From: Pseudomonadota bacterium | GTDB lineage: Bacteria > Desulfobacterota > Desulfobacteria > Desulfobacterales > Desulfobacteraceae | NCBI GenBank assembly: GCA_018821535.1 | Contig: JAHJLV010000036.1 | Location: 1-64,000 of the forward strand | Direction of reading: 5' to 3' | Length of the DNA stretch: 64,000 nt | Shown: piece after piece, positions 34,045 through 41,962 of the stretch | Numbering within the stretch: position 1 is the first letter of the stretch | Layout: every line of letters starts with the position of its first letter | Translations under genes and position numbers: made by a program | Notes under the pieces: generated by a model | What the model was told of the DNA's origin: nothing | What the model saw: the letters and a program-made list of their open reading frames with translations, nothing else | Databases searched by the model: none

Positions 34045-35241
34045 TTATGATAATCTTTGTTTTAGTGTTTTAGCTATTTTTACACCCAAATCAAAACATC
34101 GGTTTAAATCAGTTTCATCAGGAACATATTGAACTTTTACACCTTCGTCAACAATATCCAGTTTCATTTCTGAAAATTCTTTGTTTAAAATCTTGACAGC
34201 TTCACCGCTCCAGCCATATGAGCCAAAGGCAGCTGCAATTTTATTCTGCGGACGAAGACCTTTGATATAGGTCATGACATCGGCGATGACCGGGAAAAGA
34301 TTATTATTCAGAGTGGGAGAGCCGACAACAATCGCACCTGCCTCAATAATTTCGGTCATGATATCACTTCTGTGCCATTTTCTTGTATTCATCAGCCTTA
34401 CATTGACGTCTTCTGATTCTATACCGCTGGTAATGGATCTGGCCATTTTTGTGGTGCTTTCCCACATGGAGTCAAAGATCACAACGGCCTTACCGGTGGG
34501 TTCCTGCCTGGACCATCTGTCATAGCATTGAATTATTTTAGAAGGATTCTCCCTCCAGATAATACCGTGATCCGGACAGATCATTTTGAATTCAAGGCCC
34601 ATTTTTGCGACATCCTGCAGCAGGGCCTGAACCCTGGGTGAAAAATGCAAAAGAATATTGGCATAATATTTTCTGGCATGGGGAATGATTTCTTCTCCGA
34701 TTTCATCATCAAAGAACATGTCACCTGCATAATGCTGACCAAAGGCATCTGAGGAAAATAAGATCTGATCTTCCACAAGATAAGTGAACATACTGTCCGG
34801 CCAGTGAAGCATTCTTGTCTCAAGAAATGAGAAAGTTCTGTCCCCGATTTTAAGTTCATCGCCACTGCCCACAATTTTAAAATTAAAATCACGGTTAAAA
34901 TGGCTTTTTAAATTTTTGGCACCCATTTTTGAACAATACAGCGGTTTATCTTTCCCGATGATATGCATCAGCCTGGGAATCCCGCCGGAATGATCCATTT
35001 CCGTATGATTGCTGATCACCATATCAATTTTTTTGGGATCAATGATCCGGCTGATATTGGACAGCAGCTCATCACAGAATTTTTCTTTTACCGTATCAAT
35101 AAGAATATTTTTTTCGCCCAGTACCAGGAATGCATTATAAGTGGTTCCTTCATAGGTGGAATATCCATGAAAATCCCTTATATCCCAGTCCCGGCACCCG
35201 ACCGAATATATCCCATCAGCTATTTCAATGGGTTTATACAT
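34045..35241 (-). CDS. Flavodiiron protein (rubredoxin:oxygen oxidoreductase, FprA family)
   Basis: A 398-residue A-type flavoprotein, the length of Desulfovibrio ROO. The metallo-beta-lactamase-like half carries the diiron ligands HTEMDHSGG (His79, Glu81, Asp83, His84), then MLHWPDSM and SSDAFGQHYAG. The flavodoxin half starts near 255 (AVVIFDSMWESTTKMARSI). It reduces oxygen to water, or nitric oxide, with electrons from rubredoxin, which is encoded immediately upstream. There is no fused rubredoxin or flavin-reductase domain. The start is ATG 35241. Confidence 0.93.
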   Translation of the reverse strand: MYKPIEIADGIYSVGCRDWDIRDFHGYSTYEGTTYNAFLVLGEKNILIDTVKEKFCDELLSNISRIIDPKKIDMVISNHTEMDHSGGIPRLMHIIGKDKPLYCSKMGAKNLKSHFNRDFNFKIVGSGDELKIGDRTFSFLETRMLHWPDSMFTYLVEDQILFSSDAFGQHYAGDMFFDDEIGEEIIPHARKYYANILLHFSPRVQALLQDVAKMGLEFKMICPDHGIIWRENPSKIIQCYDRWSRQEPTGKAVVIFDSMWESTTKMARSITSGIESEDVNVRLMNTRKWHRSDIMTEIIEAGAIVVGSPTLNNNLFPVIADVMTYIKGLRPQNKIAAAFGSYGWSGEAVKILNKEFSEMKLDIVDEGVKVQYVPDETDLNRCFDLGVKIAKTLKQRLS

Positions 35242-35271
35242 ATGTCATTTACTCCCTTGCCTTATAACAGC

Positions 35272-35430
35272 TTAATCAATTTTTGTAAAATTATCCTGGG
35301 TTGCGCCGCATACAGGGCAGACCCAGTCTTCAGGAAGATCTTCAAAGGCGGTTCCGGGTTCAATTCCATTATCAGGATCTCCGTTTGCCGGGTCATATAC
35401 ATAGCTGCATACACATTCATATTTACTCAT
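35272..35430 (-). CDS. Rubredoxin with an unusual C-X-C first knuckle
   Basis: A 52-residue rubredoxin: [18 protein letters not shown], then [15 protein letters not shown] and the second knuckle VCPVCGA. The second CX2C is normal, but the first is C6-V-C8, one residue shorter than the usual CX2C; the flanking residues align well, so it looks like a true one-residue deletion. It transfers electrons to ROO, whose gene starts 30 bases downstream. A perfect GGAGGT is eight bases before ATG 35430. The rest of the protein is typical of sulfate-reducer rubredoxins. Confidence 0.92.
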   Translation of the reverse strand: MSKYECVCSYVYDPANGDPDNGIEPGTAFEDLPEDWVCPVCGATQDNFTKID

Positions 35431-35647
35431 TTTGTCTTACCTCCATAATTTGGTTTTATTATCATAATCATTTCCTGAATGAACAGGTTTCCAACGCCTG
35501 AAAGAAACCTGCAAAGAGTGTGCCTTAAAAATCACCCTGAAAAATGAACAGACTTTAAGGGTTGATAAAAAAGGTTTCAAGTTAACAATTATTATTATAG
35601 TATAAGAAGCTCAAAATCAATAAAACATTTAACTGACAGATGAATAT

Positions 35648-37021
35648 ATGCCCTGTAATATTTATACAAAAACCACAAAAATAAATGTTCCGGTTCAGAC
35701 GGCGTTTCAATGGCATGAACAAAACGGTGCCATTGATCGATTAACCCCGCCATGGGCTCCGTTGAAATTAGTCAGGCGAAGGGGAATCGGGATTGATAAC
35801 GGTGTCAAGGTCTGGTTTCGTCTGAAGATATTTCATATTCCCATGCTTTGGGTGGCTCAGCATACTGAATATCAAAAAAATGTCATGTTCAAGGATCATC
35901 AGGTCAAAGGACCTTTTTCAAAATGGGAACATACGCACAGGTTTATTCCTGATGGGGATGATGCCTGTTACATGGAAGATACTGTTGAATTTAAACTGCC
36001 ATTGGGCTGGCTTTCCAGACCGTTATATACTTTTGCCAGAAAAGAATTTGACCGGATGTTCACGTATCGTCACAGGGTACTTAAACAGGATCTGGAACAT
36101 CGGTTTAAAGACAGTAAGCCAAAAAGAATATTGATTTCAGGTGCCAGTGGAACCATCGGAAGCGTTCTGGTCCCTTATCTGAAGACCAACGGTCATCAGG
36201 TGATTCGTCTGGTGCGAAAAAAAGGCCTTCTTCAGGAAGATGAACTGTTCTGGGATCCGTATCAGGGGGAGCTTGACCTTGAAAAAACAGCTCCATTTGA
36301 TGTGGTGATCAATTTAAACGGTGTGGATATTTCAAGGGGCACCTGGACACAAAAACAAAAGAAAAAAATCATTGATTCCAGAATTATTCCTACATTTTTG
36401 CTTGTGGAAAAAATAAAACGTCTTGCCATAAAACCCCGGGTATTTATTTCTTCTTCAGCCATCGGGTATTACGGGGAGGGAGGAGATGCAGTCCTGGAAG
36501 AATCGCATGGGCCCGGCGATTCTTTTATCTCAACAGTATGTGATTTATGGGAAGATGCCTCTGTGGATGCACACAAATCAGGCATTCGGACGGTTATGTT
36601 GCGCATCGGTGTGGTACTCACACCGGCTGGCGGTGCGTTAAAGAGAATGGAACTGCCGTTCAAGGCAGGTCTGGGCGTCAGACTGTCCCATGGCAGGCAG
36701 TATATGAGCTGGATCAGCATGGACGATGCCATATCCGGGATCATGCACATTATTCATCATCCGGAAATTGAGGGGCCGGTCAACTTAACCGCACCGAATC
36801 CGGTTACCAACAGGGTTTTTTCTGATACACTGGCAAAGGTTTTTTCAAAAAAAGTATATTTTGTGATGCCAGCGTTTATTGCAAAATTGTTGTGGGGTCA
36901 GATGGGAAAAGAAACTCTTTTAACATCTGCACGGGTGATTCCCAAAAAACTGCTGTCCACAGGATTTTTATTTCAGCATGAACGTCTGATTTGTGCGCTT
37001 AAAGATATGATGGGCAGATAA
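35648..37021 (+). CDS. SRPBCC domain fused to TIGR01777-type NAD-dependent epimerase
   Basis: A 457-residue fusion. Residues 1-150 look like an SRPBCC/polyketide-cyclase-type ligand-binding domain (FQWHEQNGAIDRLTPPW; GPFSKWEHTHRF). Residues 158-457 are an extended short-chain dehydrogenase of the YfcH/TIGR01777 family: ILISGASGTIGS with the Rossmann glycines (165-172), VINLNGVDIS, FISSSAIGYYG and WISMDDAISGIMHII. The SSAIGYYG motif contains the YxxxK-like region typical of this family. The reaction is unknown. The fusion occurs in other bacteria. A 210-base gap holding no obvious gene separates it from the rubredoxin gene. Confidence 0.82.
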   Translation: MPCNIYTKTTKINVPVQTAFQWHEQNGAIDRLTPPWAPLKLVRRRGIGIDNGVKVWFRLKIFHIPMLWVAQHTEYQKNVMFKDHQVKGPFSKWEHTHRFIPDGDDACYMEDTVEFKLPLGWLSRPLYTFARKEFDRMFTYRHRVLKQDLEHRFKDSKPKRILISGASGTIGSVLVPYLKTNGHQVIRLVRKKGLLQEDELFWDPYQGELDLEKTAPFDVVINLNGVDISRGTWTQKQKKKIIDSRIIPTFLLVEKIKRLAIKPRVFISSSAIGYYGEGGDAVLEESHGPGDSFISTVCDLWEDASVDAHKSGIRTVMLRIGVVLTPAGGALKRMELPFKAGLGVRLSHGRQYMSWISMDDAISGIMHIIHHPEIEGPVNLTAPNPVTNRVFSDTLAKVFSKKVYFVMPAFIAKLLWGQMGKETLLTSARVIPKKLLSTGFLFQHERLICALKDMMGR

Positions 37022-37060
37022 GCTTTTTACACTTTTTTATTGAGCTATGGAAAAAAACAG

Positions 37061-38167
37061 ATGAACATCAGATTAAAAATACTTTTTTCAATTTTAATGA
37101 TCACAGCGCTTATTTTCGGTTTTGTTGATATTTATTTCCCTTTGGAGAATTACAGCTTTGAGAGGCTCCATATATTTTTATTTAACCTGTGTACCGGGGG
37201 AACGATTCTTTTATATTATACCCAGAAAAAAGCTCAAATCAGTAGAACAGTGTTGTCTTTCTTTACAGGATCTCTTTTTTATGCCGTGTCAGCGTTTTTT
37301 GAACTGTATCCTGCAACGCTTTTGATTTCCATTCCGTTATTTTTGTTTGTGGAAAAAATCAGGATACAAAAATTTGCTTTTTTACCCATTGGCTTTTTAA
37401 AAAAAACAGAGCCGGTTTCTCTCAAATTTCATCAGGCTTCTCTTCTGTGCCTGTCCATCGGCATCGTCATGGCTTCTGTTGTTATTTTAAATAATGAGTA
37501 TTTCAAGTGGATTACAATGGAAAAATTGACATTGAATACGTTTTTCCTTGGATACTCTTTCCCCTTATCCTTGATTACGCTTTCCCTTGTGTTTTCCATG
37601 ATTGAAAAAAAAAGGGTGAGTCTGTCGGTTCGTGTGATAATGGATCTATGTTTCTGGGTGATTACCTGCGGGGTGATTGTTTTTTTCATTTTTATTTTAA
37701 TCGAAAAGTTTATCCCTCAGATTTTTGTGACTAGTGCACTGTTTATTGCTGTGGTAACCGTTTTTATTCTGTATCTAAAATTGGCAGACAAAATCCAGCA
37801 AAAATTATTTTTGACCTCAGGGATAGGTTTTCTGATTTTCACAGCAGTTACCGGGATTGCATATATATTCCTGCAGATGTCCAAAGGGTATGACCCTTTG
37901 GATGCCAAGTGGCTGTTGCACATGCATGTGTTTGCCTCTCTGTACGGCTGGAATCTGTGCGGACTTTCAGTGATCTGCCGGTTTGATGATTTTCCCATCA
38001 AACTGCAGTCATCAACCGTGATCTTTATCCACTGGCTGACTGCCATTGTATTAGGACCTTTGGGAGTATTTTACGGCCCGCTTGCAATTTTTGCCATTAT
38101 TGGATACGCTTTTATCACATTGACACTTTTTTTCAGCAGTAATAACAGGAAGCATATACATGGGTAA
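37061..38167 (+). CDS. Polytopic membrane protein, unknown function
   Basis: A 368-residue inner-membrane protein with roughly ten to eleven hydrophobic helices and short loops. The late segment WLLHMHVFASLYGWNLCGL, with two close histidines at the start of a helix, could be a haem or metal site. I do not recognise the family. ATG 37061 is preferred over a TTG at 37040. It begins 40 bases after the epimerase and overlaps the DHH gene by eight bases, so it opens a run of genes reaching the hybrid kinase. Confidence 0.7.
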   Translation: MNIRLKILFSILMITALIFGFVDIYFPLENYSFERLHIFLFNLCTGGTILLYYTQKKAQISRTVLSFFTGSLFYAVSAFFELYPATLLISIPLFLFVEKIRIQKFAFLPIGFLKKTEPVSLKFHQASLLCLSIGIVMASVVILNNEYFKWITMEKLTLNTFFLGYSFPLSLITLSLVFSMIEKKRVSLSVRVIMDLCFWVITCGVIVFFIFILIEKFIPQIFVTSALFIAVVTVFILYLKLADKIQQKLFLTSGIGFLIFTAVTGIAYIFLQMSKGYDPLDAKWLLHMHVFASLYGWNLCGLSVICRFDDFPIKLQSSTVIFIHWLTAIVLGPLGVFYGPLAIFAIIGYAFITLTLFFSSNNRKHIHG

Positions 38168-39149
38168 CCGGGAAAAAATGAATCAGCTTTTAAAGCTGGT
38201 AAACGGCAGCTCAAAAGTTCTTGTGGTCATTAACGCAGACCCGGATGCCATAGGCAGTGCCATGGCTGTAAAACGGTTGTTATGGCGCAAAGTTTCAGAG
38301 GTTACCATTACCTATTTCAACAAGATAACCCGCCCGGACAATCTTGCCATGATCACATATACAGAGCCGGGTCTAGTCCCCCTTGAACAGATAAAAAAAG
38401 AAGATTTTGATTTTTTTATTATTGTGGATTCGCAACCGGATCACAATGAAAATTTTGCCCTGTTCGAGTTTGACGTTATCCTGGATCATCATCCATTAAG
38501 TGCTGATAAAGCCAGGTTTTCAGATATCCGGTCTGATTATGGCGCCTGTTCGACGATGATGACAGAATATCTAAAATCCAGAAAAATAAAACCTTCATCC
38601 AAACTTGCTGCCGCCCTGATGCTGGGGATAAAAACCGACACATCCAATTTTACCCGTCAGACCAGCTTGCGCGATATCCGGGCATTTCAATATCTGTACC
38701 AGTTTGCCGATATGAATATTGTCACAAAAGTTGAAAGAGCTGCGTTAACCCAGGCAGACTTGAATTTTCTGGGGTTGGCCATCAAACACAGAAAAATCTC
38801 CAATAACCGGGTTTTTTTTCATGCCGGGAAAATCAGCAAACCAGATGAACTGGTTGTTGTGGCAGACTTTTTTTTAACACTTGCCCGGGTCAACTGGAGT
38901 GTAATTTCAGGGATTTATGAAAACACCCTGGTGATTGTTATTCGAAATGACGGTTTAAGAAAAGGAGCCGGAAACACGGCCAAAGAAGCGTTTTCAGCTT
39001 TCGGAGCCGCCGGGGGGCATAAGACCATGGCACGGGCGGAACTGGATTTAAAGCTGGTCCGAAAACAGACAAAATCAGTGGGGAAAAAAATGTTGGGTGA
39101 ATGGATCATTGCAATGATTGATAAAACAGCCGGGAAGAAAATAGAGTAG
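38160..39149 (+). CDS. DHH-family phosphoesterase (nanoRNase/pAp-phosphatase-like)
   Basis: A 329-residue DHH/DHHA1 hydrolase. The motifs are NADPDAIGSA (motif I, Asp27 and Asp29), FIIVDSQPD, ILDHHPLS (DHH at about 110-112), GIKTDTSNF and the C-terminal GGHKTMARAEL (DHHA1). Related enzymes (NrnA, GdpP-type catalytic halves) degrade short oligonucleotides, pAp or cyclic dinucleotides using manganese. No membrane or PAS part is present, so nanoRNase/pAp activity is the more likely. The ATG overlaps the upstream membrane protein stop (ATGGGTAA). Confidence 0.85.
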   Translation: MGNREKMNQLLKLVNGSSKVLVVINADPDAIGSAMAVKRLLWRKVSEVTITYFNKITRPDNLAMITYTEPGLVPLEQIKKEDFDFFIIVDSQPDHNENFALFEFDVILDHHPLSADKARFSDIRSDYGACSTMMTEYLKSRKIKPSSKLAAALMLGIKTDTSNFTRQTSLRDIRAFQYLYQFADMNIVTKVERAALTQADLNFLGLAIKHRKISNNRVFFHAGKISKPDELVVVADFFLTLARVNWSVISGIYENTLVIVIRNDGLRKGAGNTAKEAFSAFGAAGGHKTMARAELDLKLVRKQTKSVGKKMLGEWIIAMIDKTAGKKIE

Positions 39150-39162
39150 GATTGTCACAGAT

Positions 39163-40320
39163 ATGAAATATTTCCCGCTTAAAACGGCACTGGCCTGTCT
39201 TTTACTGGCACCGCTTTTATATTTAGCCGCTTTGAATGGCTGTCAGAAGTACACCAATGACAGGTATCTTAAAAAGATTCAGAATATATTTATCGGAGAA
39301 ACCAAAACATTGCTGGAAGGTCGGCAGACCATTGAAAAACAGGTTGCGCAAAATATTTATGTCTTTCTGGAATCCGACTGGATGGTTCAGCATTTAGGGA
39401 TTGATCTTAAAATTGCAGTTACAACCCAAAAGGGCAAGTTCATATACCCCACCTTTATAAATGCAGATGCATTTTTAAATAATTTTGAAGGCAATGAAGA
39501 TTTTGAACAGATTGCAAAGCAGAATTTTGATATTTTAAACCAGGGTCTTCTGGTGGATATTCAGGTGGATTTAAGTCATGGTTCAAATGTCGCCAATATG
39601 ATTTTGTTTGCCTGCTTCAGCCTGGCTTTGATTGTTTTTATGATTTTTTATAAAATGGGGAGTATAAAGGCTGCCAGTGATAATAAAAATAGGACAGAAC
39701 TGATTAACGGGCTTCAAAAAGAAGAACAGAATTTAAAACAGATTCTGGCTAAGCTTGAAGACGAACGTCAAGGGCTGTTTGAAAACATAAAAGCCTTGAA
39801 CAGCAAATATCAGGAAGAAAAAAACAAATTAAAGCATAATGAAGAGGAACTGTTTGATGAAATTGTATCTCTTGAGGAACAGCTTGAGGCTTCACTCGAA
39901 TATAAACGGAAGAAAGAAGAAGAAATTGAACTGCTCAAGTCTCAGATAGATAAATATGAGCGCCGCAAAAATTCCAAAAACAAACGAAATGAGTTTGATT
40001 TTATAATAAAAAGGTTTAATGTCCTATATAAAAATATAGTGATGAACCGAAAAGCGGTTTCAGGCTTGCTCAATCTTAATGAAGAACAACAGATAAAAGC
40101 TGAAGAAATTGTTTTTATGCTGGATCAGAATCCGGATCAGGTGATCATAAAAAGGAAAGTTTTTTCCGGGAAAAAACACAAAACCACCTGTTTTGAGGTT
40201 TTGTTTTCATACAATGGACGGCTGTATTTTAAAAACAATGAAAATGGAAAGATTGAAGTGGTGGTGATCGGAACAAAAAACACCCAGATCAAAGATATGG
40301 AATACCTTCATGGTTTATAG
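39163..40320 (+). CDS. Two-helix membrane protein with long coiled coil, unknown function
   Basis: A 385-residue protein of unknown family. Hydrophobic helices at about 7-25 and 143-163 bracket a roughly 115-residue segment that is probably periplasmic. A strongly charged coiled coil (about 175-280, with repeated EE/KK heptad pattern) follows on the cytoplasmic side. The last 100 residues form a mixed domain (LLNLNEEQQIKAEEIVFMLD; YNGRLYFKNNENGKIEVVVI) with the look of a small RelE-like beta sheet, which is only a visual impression. It lies 13 bases after the DHH gene and nine before the ATPase-OmpA gene, suggesting a joint complex. Confidence 0.7.
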   Translation: MKYFPLKTALACLLLAPLLYLAALNGCQKYTNDRYLKKIQNIFIGETKTLLEGRQTIEKQVAQNIYVFLESDWMVQHLGIDLKIAVTTQKGKFIYPTFINADAFLNNFEGNEDFEQIAKQNFDILNQGLLVDIQVDLSHGSNVANMILFACFSLALIVFMIFYKMGSIKAASDNKNRTELINGLQKEEQNLKQILAKLEDERQGLFENIKALNSKYQEEKNKLKHNEEELFDEIVSLEEQLEASLEYKRKKEEEIELLKSQIDKYERRKNSKNKRNEFDFIIKRFNVLYKNIVMNRKAVSGLLNLNEEQQIKAEEIVFMLDQNPDQVIIKRKVFSGKKHKTTCFEVLFSYNGRLYFKNNENGKIEVVVIGTKNTQIKDMEYLHGL

Positions 40321-40329
40321 TTAGATTTT

Positions 40330-41925
40330 ATGTATACATCCTTTTATAAATTTAATGCAAAGCCATTTCAGATCAGTTCTGATCCGGATTTTCTATGGCT
40401 GGGCGAAAAGCATAAGGAAGCACTGGCAACCCTTAAATACGGTGTTTTGGATAATAAGGGTTTTTTGTTGCTCACAGGAGATGTGGGTACTGGAAAAACA
40501 ACCTTGATTCATTCTTTAATTGAAAGTCTGAGCAATGATATCATTTATGCGTCTGTGCCTGACCCCTCACTTGGCAAACTGGATTTTTTTAATTATATTG
40601 CCCAGGAATTCGGTATGGACCAGGAATTTTCATCAAAGGGAAAATTCCTGGTCCAGTTTAGAAAGTTTTTAATCAAGGCCCATGAGGATAATAAAAAGGT
40701 TCTGCTGATTATTGATGAAGCCCAGCTGTTGACTCAGGAGCTTTTAGAAGAAATCAGACTGTTGTCCAATATTGAAAAAACCCATGTAAAGCTCATTAAT
40801 ATTTTTTTTGTCGGGCAAAATGAATTTAATGAAATTTTAAGCCAGACTCAAAACAGGGCTGTGCGGCAGCGATTGACCTTAAATTATAATATTGATCCGC
40901 TTACGCCATCAGAAACCTGTGATTATGTGAAATTCCGGCTTAAAAAGGCTGGTGTTGAAAAAGAAATTTTTGATCCTGAAGCACTTCGGCAGATATTTTT
41001 GTTTTCAGGCGGATTTCCCCGGCGGATCAACATTATCTGCGATCATGCGCTGCTGTCCGGTTACGTTCAGGAAATCCAGACCATTGGTGTTGATATCATC
41101 AAAGAATGTGCAAAGGAACTTAAGATACCTGTTTATGCAAAACAGGCAGGTATGGATTCAGCTGGAATCAATCGTCCGCCCATACCTTCGCCCAGGACGG
41201 TTATTCTTCAGCCTGCACCCTATAAATTGCCGGAAAAGCAATCCTCACCCTATCTTTTATGGATTCTTGCAGGTTTGATTGCCGTGTGTCTGATTGTTTT
41301 CTGGCTATTATATCCGGACGTGATATCCCGGATTCAACAGAACATCAGACCAGTGGGTACAACACAGTCGGCACTGATTCAAAAGAATGAAAATCCAGCA
41401 GTTTTGGCTCAGCAGATTCCCGAACCCAAGACAAAAGAAACAGAACAGATCGAAAGTGTTCCTGAACCCATGGCTGAAGAGCCAATTCCCGATCAAAGTC
41501 AGGACATTTCAGTCCCCCCCCAGACATCTGAAATCCAATCCGTAAAGGAATCGGGGGAGGGGGAACCGGAGAAAACAATCCTTGCCTTACCAGACGAAAA
41601 AATCATTATCCGATTCAAATATAATTCAAATGAATTTTCCGATCAGGGATTGGCAGTGCTACAGGATTTTTCAAAGGTTCTGTCCATGCATCCTGAAGCA
41701 AAAATAAAAATCACAGGATATTCTGATTCAGCAGGTTATGAAAAATACAATGATAAATTATCAGAATTCAGGGCCAATATTGTAAAAAGTTTTTTGCTGG
41801 GCAACGGAGCAAACCCTGGGCAGATTGAAGTTCAGGGTCTGGGAAGTGTGGACCCTGTTGAAAGCAATGATACGGTCTGGGGAAGAATGATGAACCGGCG
41901 GGTTGAAATTGAAGTCATTAAATAA
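40330..41925 (+). CDS. ExeA-type AAA ATPase fused to a periplasmic OmpA domain
   Basis: A 531-residue fusion. The cytoplasmic AAA part (1-270) has FYKFNAKPFQISSDPDFLWL, Walker A GDVGTGKT (50-57), Walker B LLIIDEAQLL (about 129-138) and the sensor region, as in ExeA/GspA, MshM and XrtA-associated ATPases. A membrane helix lies at about 306-326, then a Pro/Glu-rich linker (about 340-415) and an OmpA-like peptidoglycan-binding domain (425-531: KIKITGYSDSAG, LSEFRANIVKSFLL, NRRVEIEV). GspA itself has a peptidoglycan-binding domain too, so ATP-driven wall remodelling for envelope insertion is plausible. No secretion genes lie nearby. Confidence 0.85.
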   Translation: MYTSFYKFNAKPFQISSDPDFLWLGEKHKEALATLKYGVLDNKGFLLLTGDVGTGKTTLIHSLIESLSNDIIYASVPDPSLGKLDFFNYIAQEFGMDQEFSSKGKFLVQFRKFLIKAHEDNKKVLLIIDEAQLLTQELLEEIRLLSNIEKTHVKLINIFFVGQNEFNEILSQTQNRAVRQRLTLNYNIDPLTPSETCDYVKFRLKKAGVEKEIFDPEALRQIFLFSGGFPRRINIICDHALLSGYVQEIQTIGVDIIKECAKELKIPVYAKQAGMDSAGINRPPIPSPRTVILQPAPYKLPEKQSSPYLLWILAGLIAVCLIVFWLLYPDVISRIQQNIRPVGTTQSALIQKNENPAVLAQQIPEPKTKETEQIESVPEPMAEEPIPDQSQDISVPPQTSEIQSVKESGEGEPEKTILALPDEKIIIRFKYNSNEFSDQGLAVLQDFSKVLSMHPEAKIKITGYSDSAGYEKYNDKLSEFRANIVKSFLLGNGANPGQIEVQGLGSVDPVESNDTVWGRMMNRRVEIEVIK

Positions 41926-41962
41926 AACTTAATATTGTATATGTCATGAAAAGGAGTTCATT

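Noticed and set aside
40330..41925. Type II secretion or exosortase locus marked by the ExeA-like ATPase
   Set aside because: No gsp, msh or exosortase genes accompany it, and it is fused to an OmpA domain, so only the ATPase family is supported.
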